Source: Oscillospiraceae bacterium (GTDB taxonomy: Bacteria; Bacillota; Clostridia; Oscillospirales; Acutalibacteraceae). Taken from it: 50,408 nucleotides of DNA. The notes beneath the pieces are model-generated. The model saw only the letters and a list, made by a program, of their open reading frames with translations, had not been told where the DNA came from and did not search any database. Shown here piece by piece: positions 14,865-21,702 of this stretch. Each line of letters opens with the position of its first letter. Positions within the stretch are counted from its first letter, which is position 1. Both the position numbers and the translations under genes were made by a program. Location of the stretch: assembly GCA_009785335.1 (NCBI GenBank), contig WQWM01000016.1, forward strand, positions 1 to 50,408, given 5' to 3'.

Positions 14865-14884
14865 CCGCTTCGCGGTGGGCTATT
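14822..14884 (-). repeat. Family B GCGAAGCG element, reversed, at the 3' end of the aldolase gene
   Basis: GTTCTTTTTTTG-AAAAAAAAGAAC, then CTTTAGCCGCTTCGCGGTGGGC. On the minus strand this matches the copies upstream of purD and purL. Confidence 0.8.
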
Positions 14885-14963
14885 TATGAGGGTGTAAGAA
14901 AAAGTCCATTCCCCATACTAGGGTGATTATCGCGCAGCGAAAAACTTAGACAACAGGAGAAGT

Positions 14964-15716
14964 ATGAAGCTAAAACGCAAGATTGAACCGCAGGATATTG
15001 TGCGCTTTGTTGGCATTGCCATTGTGCTTGGTCTGCTGATTTGGGGTGGGATTTTTTATGCACGCACCTTTGTGGGCGCGGGCGACCAAAGCGGCAATTT
15101 TATCGAAAATTTGCAGTCATCTGGGCTGCATTTTCAGGAATTTATTGTGGACACGCAACCCGGCTGGGGCCTTGCGTTGATGATGGTGCTGCAGGTTATG
15201 CCGGTAGTAGTGGCGGCGGTGCCGTCGTCGCTGACGTCACTGGTGGGCGGCATGGTATATGGCTTTTGGGGTGGCATGGCGCTGACGATAATCGGCTCGG
15301 CCATTGGTTCCTCAATTGCGTTTTTTCTGGCGCGTTTGCTTGGTCAGCGGGTGCTGACGCTGTTTCTGAGCCGCAAAAAAATACAAAAAATTGAGGGCAT
15401 GCTTGACGGCAATGGCTCGGTATTGGTGCTGCTGTTCTTGTACGCCATTCCCAGTCCCAAAGATTTTTTCTCTTATTTTCTTGGGCTTTCCAGCATGTCC
15501 TACTGGAAATTTATCCTCATTTCTACCATCGGGCGTATTCCCGGCATGCTGGTGACGGTTTACTTCGGCACCTTAGCTTTGGGCGAAAGCCCAAACTGGA
15601 CGCTGATGATTATCGTGGCTGTGCTGGCGGCGGTGGTGTCGATATTGGTGATGATATTCAGCAAGCGCATTACCGCACTGCTTAAGCGAAAGGGGGAGAC
15701 CGTTGCAGATGCCTAA
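14964..15716 (+). CDS. TVP38/TMEM64 (VTT/DedA-related) membrane protein
   Basis: 250 residues, five or six hydrophobic segments. The VTT signature is seen in GGMVYGFWGGMALTIIGSAI and the re-entrant part FFLARLLGQRV, followed by YAIPSPKDFFSYFLGLSSM. Members flip or scramble phospholipids or carry lipid carriers across the membrane. The Lys-rich tail is cytoplasmic. GGAGAAG precedes the ATG. It overlaps the phosphatidyltransferase gene by 8 bases, which supports a lipid role. Confidence 0.85.
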   Translation: MKLKRKIEPQDIVRFVGIAIVLGLLIWGGIFYARTFVGAGDQSGNFIENLQSSGLHFQEFIVDTQPGWGLALMMVLQVMPVVVAAVPSSLTSLVGGMVYGFWGGMALTIIGSAIGSSIAFFLARLLGQRVLTLFLSRKKIQKIEGMLDGNGSVLVLLFLYAIPSPKDFFSYFLGLSSMSYWKFILISTIGRIPGMLVTVYFGTLALGESPNWTLMIIVAVLAAVVSILVMIFSKRITALLKRKGETVADA

Positions 15717-16302
15717 ACACCTGCCTAATATTCTGTCCTTTTCCCGCATTCCACTGTCGATTTTGCTGCTGTTTTTGGTTAACTACTCGGCTTGGTTTGT
15801 TGCGGTGTATGTGTTCACTGGGCTCACAGATGTTTTGGACGGGCAGCTGGCGCGCAAGCACGGCCGTTGCACCGATTTTGGTGCAAAGCTCGATGGCTTT
15901 GCAGACCTGTTGTTTATGTTGTGTTGCTTAGTGATTGTGTTTGGCCTGCAACAGCTGCATCGCTATTTTTCGATATATGTTCTGGTTGCTTTGGCTGTGA
16001 TTGTTGCACTGAAAATCTTCAATTTATTATTTGGCAGAATTAAATTTCGAGTGTGGTCTGCGATGCACACCAAGGCCAACCAGTTGACTGCGCTGCCGTT
16101 TTTTTTCGTGGTGCCAGTGCTCGTGGTGACGGGTGCGGTGACGATGTGGTTAAACGTGATTCTCATGTTGTTGCTGTTGACAGTGTTTGTTGCAAACGCG
16201 GAAGAAACACTGATTTTGCTGCGCAGCAAAGAATATGATGCGAACACCACCAGTATATTTGCGATGAACAAGTGCGAAGAAAAAGAGGTAACTGCCGCAT
16301 GA
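15709..16302 (+). CDS. CDP-alcohol phosphatidyltransferase (PgsA-like)
   Basis: 197 residues. Uses CDP-diacylglycerol and an alcohol, probably glycerol 3-phosphate, to make a phospholipid. The full family signature DG-x2-AR-x8-G-x3-D-x3-D is present in DGQLARKHGRCTDFGAKLDG and the FAD that follows it. Six hydrophobic segments. ATG 15709 lies about 10 bases from AGGGGGAG; an in-frame TTG at 15703 is a less likely start. Sandwiched with overlaps between the VTT protein and a phosphoesterase. The alcohol is not certain. Confidence 0.85.
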   Translation: MPKHLPNILSFSRIPLSILLLFLVNYSAWFVAVYVFTGLTDVLDGQLARKHGRCTDFGAKLDGFADLLFMLCCLVIVFGLQQLHRYFSIYVLVALAVIVALKIFNLLFGRIKFRVWSAMHTKANQLTALPFFFVVPVLVVTGAVTMWLNVILMLLLLTVFVANAEETLILLRSKEYDANTTSIFAMNKCEEKEVTAA

Positions 16303-17915
16303 CAAAGCCTATATTAGGTTCCACCGCTGCACCCGATCATATTATGCTTAGTCTGAACGGTTGTGCAAGCACTTGCCGTGCCATCACCTGGCGCACCTGC
16401 GAGCAAGTGCAGGCAGGCTATGTGCTTTATTGGGCGAGTGATGCCCCTGCGCAGGTGATGCGGCAAAACAGCGAAACCGCTTTGTTTGTGAGTGACATTG
16501 ACCGCAGCACCATGCATTGGGCGCACCTGCAAACGCTCAAACCAGGCACATGCTATACCTACACTTGCGGTGATGATGAGCATCGCAGTGCGGCGTTTAG
16601 CTTCACCACGGCACCTGCAAAGATTGACAAGTTCAAGTTCATTTGCATTGCAGACCACCAAAAGGGCGAGCCTTTTGAGGTGAGTGACTACAGCGTGCTC
16701 AATGGCTTTTTGAAGCAAATGCTGCGTGAACATCCCGACTGTGCGTTTATGCTCACCGGGGGCGACAACACTGATTGCGGTCAGCATGAGCAACAATGGA
16801 ATGCGTACTTCCACAGTGGCATGGCAGGTGTTTGCGAAAGCATGCCGCTGATGATGAACATGGGCAACCACGACAACCGCGGCTTTCGCGAAAGCTACAA
16901 AGAGGGCAGGGGACGCTACTACAGCGAGCCGGGCGAGTTTTGGCAAAAGCAGTTCTGGGGCGCATATCCGCTCAATGGGCCTGCCGGCTGGGAATGCGAA
17001 AACTACCACTTTACCTATGGCAATGTGCAAATTAACGTCATTGGCTTGACGGATGATATTCGCAATGATTGGCTGTTGGACACGGTGGGTAATTCCACTG
17101 CGCAGTGGAAGTTGGGCGTGTGGCATTTTCCCGTGTGCTACACTGGTGCCGACATGGAATGCAATGACCACCCGCCGCTGCAAGAGGGCCTGGAGTGCCT
17201 TGATATCCTGTTTGCTGGGCACGAGCACGCCTTTGGCCGCAGCTTTCCCATGAAAGATGGCGCGCTTTTTGAGCGGCCATCGCAGGGGACAATACACTAT
17301 GAATTGCCCAACAGCCACCGCAATCCGCCGCCGCCGGGCCAAACCGTGCCCAAAGTGTGGAACGCCGCCTACTACCCGCACGAAGAAAAGCTGTGCGCGG
17401 CAACAATCGTTGAAGTGGAAGGGCCGCGAATCACGCTCACCAGCGTGCTGGAAGACGGCCGTGTGATGGATCAATGCGTGGTTGATCAATCACTTGATCA
17501 AGTGACACCGCGCCAACTGCCGCCGTTTTTCCGCAGCACGCGCATGATGTTCAAGGGTGCAGACTTGGGTTTGATTGCCCAAGACGCCGCCTGCGAGTTG
17601 CATGACGGCGTGTGGTTTGCACCGCTGGGTACCCTTGTTGCGGCCATTGGCGGCACAGTGACAAAAACGCCCGGCCAAGTGCGTGTGGAAGTTTACGACT
17701 GCTGGGCGCAGTTTGTTGAAGGAAGTGACATCGCGCAAACGGATTTCCGCCCGATGAAGCTGCCAGCGGCGGTGTATCGCGGCGCAAAGGGGCAGCTGTT
17801 CATTCCCGTGCAGGGTTGCGAGCCGCTGCAAATGACCTGGAAATATATCGCACACAACAACTTCATGAGCTTTGAACATCCCGGCGAAGATCATCCGATG
17901 ACAGTGCAGCCTTAG
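16299..17915 (+). CDS. Metallophosphoesterase with N-terminal Fn3-like and C-terminal stalk-like domain
   Basis: 538 residues, no signal peptide. The calcineurin-type metal motifs run in order: IADHQKG, GGDNTD, GNHDNRG, and GHEHAFG. Before them, residues about 15-110 look like the Fn3-type domain of purple acid phosphatases. After them, LHDGVWFAPLGTLVAAIGG resembles the copper-amine-oxidase N-terminal (stalk) domain. ATG 16299 overlaps the previous stop (ATGA), with AAAGAGG upstream. Phospholipid head-group or phosphatase activity is suggested by its neighbours. Lacking an export signal is odd for this domain set. Confidence 0.82.
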   Translation: MTKPILGSTAAPDHIMLSLNGCASTCRAITWRTCEQVQAGYVLYWASDAPAQVMRQNSETALFVSDIDRSTMHWAHLQTLKPGTCYTYTCGDDEHRSAAFSFTTAPAKIDKFKFICIADHQKGEPFEVSDYSVLNGFLKQMLREHPDCAFMLTGGDNTDCGQHEQQWNAYFHSGMAGVCESMPLMMNMGNHDNRGFRESYKEGRGRYYSEPGEFWQKQFWGAYPLNGPAGWECENYHFTYGNVQINVIGLTDDIRNDWLLDTVGNSTAQWKLGVWHFPVCYTGADMECNDHPPLQEGLECLDILFAGHEHAFGRSFPMKDGALFERPSQGTIHYELPNSHRNPPPPGQTVPKVWNAAYYPHEEKLCAATIVEVEGPRITLTSVLEDGRVMDQCVVDQSLDQVTPRQLPPFFRSTRMMFKGADLGLIAQDAACELHDGVWFAPLGTLVAAIGGTVTKTPGQVRVEVYDCWAQFVEGSDIAQTDFRPMKLPAAVYRGAKGQLFIPVQGCEPLQMTWKYIAHNNFMSFEHPGEDHPMTVQP

Positions 17916-17945
17916 TGAAATGATTGGTGCGTTATCGATGCGTTC

Positions 17946-18022
17946 GTGTAGGGGCGGTATTGCCCGCCCGTGGATTTTTATGGCAGTGCGAGAAGCGCGG
18001 GCGGCAGATTGCCGCCCCTACA
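17946..18022. repeat. Family A TAGGGGCGG element
   Basis: GTAGGGGCGGTATTGCCCGCCC at the left (broken here by variant bases) and GGGCGGCAGATTGCCGCCCC-TAC at the right. Confidence 0.7.
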
Positions 18023-18090
18023 ATCGCCCCGCGAGCCTTCCTCAGTCACGCCCGAGGCGTGCCAGCTCCTTCCCGAGGAAGGAGCCGAGG
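18023..18090. repeat. Family D GAGCC hairpin element
   Basis: GCGAGCCTTCCTCA at the left, CTCCTTCC-cga-GGAAGGAG-CCGAGG at the right; the same ends as 12034-12097. Confidence 0.8.
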
Positions 18091-18117
18091 CTTGCTTTTT
18101 CAAATCACATAAATAAT

Positions 18118-18176
18118 TCACCGCGAAGCGGCTAAAGTTTTTTGCGCTACTTTTTTTCAAAAAAGTAGCAAAATCA
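18118..18176 (+). repeat. Family B GCGAAGCG element between two convergent genes
   Basis: ACCGCGAAGCGGCTAAAG, then GCTACTTTTTTTC-AAAAAAGTAGC. Both arms differ from other copies in a compensating way (GCTAC/GTAGC). It may serve as a terminator for the minus-strand sigG. Confidence 0.75.
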
Positions 18177-18183
18177 ATCCACA

Positions 18184-18957
18184 TCAATCCACGCATTTTT
18201 TGATGCGATCAATCGCACCTTTTTCCAGGCGCGACACTTGTGCCTGCGAAATACCGATTTCCTGTGCAACTTCCATCTGCGTGCGGCCAACCATGAAACG
18301 CAGGTGGAGGATTTTTTTTTCGCGCGCGCTGAGCGATTGCATGGATTGGCGGATCATCATTTCGGAAAGCCAGCTGTCTTCGTTGTTGCGGTCGCCCACT
18401 TGGTCCATCACATAGATGGTGTCGCTGCCGTCGGAATACACTGGCTCGTGCAGCGAAATGGGATCAACGATGCTTTCCAGGGCGAGCACTACATCTTTTT
18501 TCTTCACGCCCATTTCCGCAGCGATTTCCTCCACCGTGGGTTCGCGTTGCAAGGCGATGCCGAGGCGCTCGCGGGCTTGCATGGCGTGATAGGCAGTGTC
18601 GCGCATGCTGCGGCTGACACGGATTGCATTGTTGTCACGCAAATAACGCCGGATTTCACCGATAATCATCGGCACGGCATAGGTGGAAAAACGCACATTA
18701 TGCGCCAAGTCAAAGTTATCAATGGCTTTCATTAGGCCAATGCAGCCCACCTGAAACAGGTCGTCCATGTTTTCGTCGCGGTTGGTGAAGCGTTGCAATA
18801 CGCTGAGCACCAGCCGCAGGTTGCCGTTGACCATTTCCTCGCGGGCTTGCTTGTCACCTACACGCACGCGCTCGAGCAGTGCACGCTTTTCAGCCTCCTT
18901 GAGCACCTTGAGCTTGGCCGTGTTTACCCCGCAAATTTCCACTTTGTTAAAATACAT
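18184..18957 (-). CDS. sigG: RNA polymerase sporulation sigma factor G
   Basis: 257 residues. Directs late forespore gene expression in endospore formers. N-terminal NKVEICGVNTAKL is the SigG hallmark; region 2 contains DDLFQVGCIGLMKAIDNFDL and FSTYAVPMIIGEIRRYLRDN, region 3 SRSMRDTAY, and region 4 the helix-turn-helix EIGISQAQVSRLEK. GGGAGG lies 7 bases before ATG 18957. GCATA and an A-rich stretch lie upstream on the minus strand and could be a SigF/SigG-type promoter, but I cannot fit a clear -10. It stands away from the usual spoIIGA-sigE neighbours. Confidence 0.95.
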   Translation of the reverse strand: MYFNKVEICGVNTAKLKVLKEAEKRALLERVRVGDKQAREEMVNGNLRLVLSVLQRFTNRDENMDDLFQVGCIGLMKAIDNFDLAHNVRFSTYAVPMIIGEIRRYLRDNNAIRVSRSMRDTAYHAMQARERLGIALQREPTVEEIAAEMGVKKKDVVLALESIVDPISLHEPVYSDGSDTIYVMDQVGDRNNEDSWLSEMMIRQSMQSLSAREKKILHLRFMVGRTQMEVAQEIGISQAQVSRLEKGAIDRIKKCVD

Positions 18958-19011
18958 GGCAATCCTCCCACATTTTTTTCATATGCATAGTTAAAGTATG
19001 GGGATTTTCTC

Positions 19012-19040
19012 TTGCTTTCATGCACAAGGTGTGTTATAAT
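19012..19040 (+). promoter_or_regulatory. Promoter of the first GPH-type transporter
   Basis: TTGCTT (19012-19017), 17 bases, TATAAT (19035-19040). Confidence 0.75.
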
Positions 19041-19067
19041 GAATAGAAATAAGCAGGAGGGCACGCA

Positions 19068-20564
19068 ATGGGATTGAAAGAACAGGTGCGAAACAACAAA
19101 ATTGTTGCCAAGGCCATGGTTGTGGTGGATGAAATTCGCGACAACGAAAAAGACCCCGAAAAAATGAAGCTGAAAGAATATATCAGCTTTGCGTTGGGGC
19201 GATTGAGTTTTGGCTTGATTCGAACGTTGTCGCAAGGATATCGCCAGGAGTTTTATATGGCTGCTGGCATGCAGCCGGAGCGAGCCGGTTTGCTGGTGTT
19301 TTTGCAAACGATGTTTGATGCAGTTGCGGATCCCATCGTTGGCTCGTTTATTGACAAACGCAAAAACACAGGCAAAGGTCGCTTTAAACCTTACATTGCG
19401 CCATTGGTGCCGGTGCTTGGCGTGCTTTCGATTTTCATGTTTTTCTTGCCCGGCTTTGTTGGAGCGGGGCAGATATTCGCTTGGTTTTTCATCAGTTATG
19501 CGATATGGGAAGTTGTGAACACGGCATCGGGTGTTTCGTTTGACGCCATTGAAATGGTGATGAGTGCCGACAAACGCGAGCGCACGTTAAACACCACTAT
19601 TGGTAGCTTTGGCTTTCAGCTGTCGGGTATGGTGCCTGGCTTTATTCCTGCATTTTTGGCGTGGTTTGCCATTAGCAACGAGGAAGGCGTTTATTCTGCG
19701 GTGTCGCAGCAGACGTTTTTCACGCTCACGGCGTTGCTGTTTGCGGTGATGGGCATCGCATCCGGCATGTTCACCATTAACCTGAAAGAGCGCGTTGCGC
19801 CTGCAAAGAAAACTGAAAGCTATTTTGACAACCTGCGCATGTTCTTCAAAAACAAAGATTTGTTGCTGCTTTGGACGACTGACATTCCCCAACTGATTTC
19901 TTCTGCCGCAGGCCCTGCCAGCGCACAATTCTATACCCACAGCGTAGGCAGACGCTACATTCAATCCATTCAGTGGACGGTAGCGGGGATTCCGCATTTT
20001 TTGGCGCATGGTTTGGCGCCGTTTTTCCTCAAGCGCTTCCGTCCCAGCCGTATTATTTTGTTTGCCACGTGGGCAAACGGCATTAGCTTTATTTTGCTGT
20101 TTATCATTGGCCGCATCATCGGGTATGAAAGCTGGCCGGGTATCATCAATATTTTGATTTTCGCCTCCATCGGCTGGATACCCAGCGGCATTGCGGGCAT
20201 TGCCCGCCGCATATTGCAAATGAACACCTTTGACTACATGGCGGCCAAAACCGGCAAACGCGCCGAGGCAACTTCTCTGGCAGCCTTCAATGCAGGCAGC
20301 AAAATGCTGTGGGCAACGGCGGCACTGCTGGGCGGGTTTGCGCTTGCTTACATCGGTTTTGTGCAAGACATTGACGGCGTGATGCAAGTGCAAACGCAGG
20401 CCACGCGTGACGGCTTGTTCACGATTTTTGCGTTGTTCCCGGCCATTGGCAACCTGCTTGGGCCGCTGCCGCTGTTGTTCTATAAGCTGGAGGGCCAGGA
20501 GTTTGACCGCCGCATGGCCGAACTTGCCGCCGTGCAGCAAGAAAAAGAGATGATTGAACACTAA
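19068..20564 (+). CDS. MFS transporter of the glycoside-pentoside-hexuronide (GPH) type
   Basis: 498 residues with about 12 hydrophobic segments. Family members import sugars with a cation. The signature after helix 2 is present: FDAVADPIVGSFIDKRKNTG followed by KGRFKPYI. The N-terminal 45 residues are charged and cytoplasmic. AGGAGG precedes the ATG. It is a single-gene unit that ends in a terminator containing part of the carA promoter. A relative lies at 38840. The substrate cannot be told; no glycosidase is adjacent. Confidence 0.85.
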   Translation: MGLKEQVRNNKIVAKAMVVVDEIRDNEKDPEKMKLKEYISFALGRLSFGLIRTLSQGYRQEFYMAAGMQPERAGLLVFLQTMFDAVADPIVGSFIDKRKNTGKGRFKPYIAPLVPVLGVLSIFMFFLPGFVGAGQIFAWFFISYAIWEVVNTASGVSFDAIEMVMSADKRERTLNTTIGSFGFQLSGMVPGFIPAFLAWFAISNEEGVYSAVSQQTFFTLTALLFAVMGIASGMFTINLKERVAPAKKTESYFDNLRMFFKNKDLLLLWTTDIPQLISSAAGPASAQFYTHSVGRRYIQSIQWTVAGIPHFLAHGLAPFFLKRFRPSRIILFATWANGISFILLFIIGRIIGYESWPGIINILIFASIGWIPSGIAGIARRILQMNTFDYMAAKTGKRAEATSLAAFNAGSKMLWATAALLGGFALAYIGFVQDIDGVMQVQTQATRDGLFTIFALFPAIGNLLGPLPLLFYKLEGQEFDRRMAELAAVQQEKEMIEH

Positions 20565-20570
20565 GTTTTT

Positions 20571-20618
20571 GTGCGATATGTCAATTCTCATGTTGGGAAT
20601 TGACAGTCGCACTTTTTT
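20571..20618 (+). terminator. Terminator of the transporter gene, overlapping the carA promoter
   Basis: GTGCGA-ta-TGTCAATTC, loop, GAATTGACA-g-TCGCAC, then TTTTTT (20613-20618). The carA -35 box (TTGACA, 20600-20605) lies in the 3' arm. Confidence 0.85.
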
Positions 20619-20628
20619 GATGTATAAT
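20600..20628 (+). promoter_or_regulatory. Promoter of carA-carB/dapF
   Basis: TTGACA (20600-20605), 17 bases, TATAAT (20623-20628). The leader to carA is only about 30 bases, so there is no room for a PyrR attenuator. Confidence 0.85.
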
Positions 20629-20663
20629 GTATTGTTAGAGAACGCGAAAGGAGATTCACACTG

Positions 20664-21701
20664 ATGACTGCGGCAAATAGATATTTGGTATTGGAAAATG
20701 GCAGCGTATTTGCGGGCCAAGCGTTTGGCTCCCCGGTTTCGACTTGTGCGGGTGGTGAAATTGTTTTTTCCACAAACATGACGGGCTTCACCGAAACGGT
20801 GAGCGACCCTTCGCATTGCGGCCAAATCGTGGTGCAAACCTTCCCCTTGGTGGGCAATTACGGCGTTAATCCCGCCGATGTTCAGGCCACCCCAAAATGT
20901 GCTGGCTATGTGGTTAGCCAATTGTGTCAAACCCCCTCTCACTTTCAGAGCCAGGGAACGTTTGACGCTTTTTTTGTGCAACATGGCATCCCAGGCCTTG
21001 CGGGTGTTGACACCCGCGCGCTGACGAAAATGATTCGCAATGCGGGGCAACTGCGCGGCGTGCTGGCGGACAACCCCGCCGATGCGATGTTCCGCGCAAC
21101 GATAGATGATTTCATCGCGCAAGTGACGGTGAGTGAGCCAAAACTCGCGCCTGCTGATGCGGCGAAACATAACGTGGTGCTGTGGGATTTTGGCGTGAAA
21201 GCAAGCGAGCTGCGAGAACTAAACGCGCGTGGCTGCAACGTGACGGTGATGCCTGCAAGCAGCACTGCCGAGCAAATGCTTGCGCAACAGCCGCAGGGCG
21301 TGTTGCTGAGCGCAGGCCCCGGCAATCCCGCGCAATATGCTGCCATTGCAGAAGAAATCGCAAAGGTAGCAAAAACTGGCGTGCCGGTGTTCGCTTGGGG
21401 CATGGGTCACCAGCTTCTCGCGATGGCTTGCGGCGGCAAAACCGAGCGTCTGCCCTATGGTCACCGTGGCGGTTATTCGGTGTTTGATCACGCGGCAAAC
21501 AAAACGGTGATATACCACCAAAACCATGGCTATGCTGTGGCGATGAACGGCCTGCCCGCCAATGCGGTGGCAAGCCACACCAACGTGAATGATAAAACCT
21601 GCGCCGGACTGGACTACACGGGCATCAACGCGTTTTCGGTGCAGTTTGAGCCTGCTGCTGCACAATTCGATCGCTTTGTTAGCATGATGGGAGGGAAATA
21701 G
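20664..21701 (+). CDS. carA: Carbamoyl-phosphate synthase small subunit with a dead glutaminase site
   Basis: 345 residues. Normally splits glutamine and passes ammonia to CarB. The N-terminal domain is ordinary (LVLENGSVFAGQAFG, GVDTRALTKMIRNAGQLRGV). In the glutaminase domain the nucleophile motif GICLGHQ reads AWGMGHQ, so Cys is Gly246. The HPEASPGP segment is replaced: VQFEPAAAQFDRF has Glu329 for His and Ala331 for Glu, with about eight residues missing. Structural parts (LSAGPGNP, HRGGYSV, QNHGYAV) are kept. The subunit should bind CarB but not hydrolyse glutamine. AAAGGAG lies upstream; one base separates it from carB. Confidence 0.92.
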   Translation: MTAANRYLVLENGSVFAGQAFGSPVSTCAGGEIVFSTNMTGFTETVSDPSHCGQIVVQTFPLVGNYGVNPADVQATPKCAGYVVSQLCQTPSHFQSQGTFDAFFVQHGIPGLAGVDTRALTKMIRNAGQLRGVLADNPADAMFRATIDDFIAQVTVSEPKLAPADAAKHNVVLWDFGVKASELRELNARGCNVTVMPASSTAEQMLAQQPQGVLLSAGPGNPAQYAAIAEEIAKVAKTGVPVFAWGMGHQLLAMACGGKTERLPYGHRGGYSVFDHAANKTVIYHQNHGYAVAMNGLPANAVASHTNVNDKTCAGLDYTGINAFSVQFEPAAAQFDRFVSMMGGK

Positions 21702-21702
21702 G

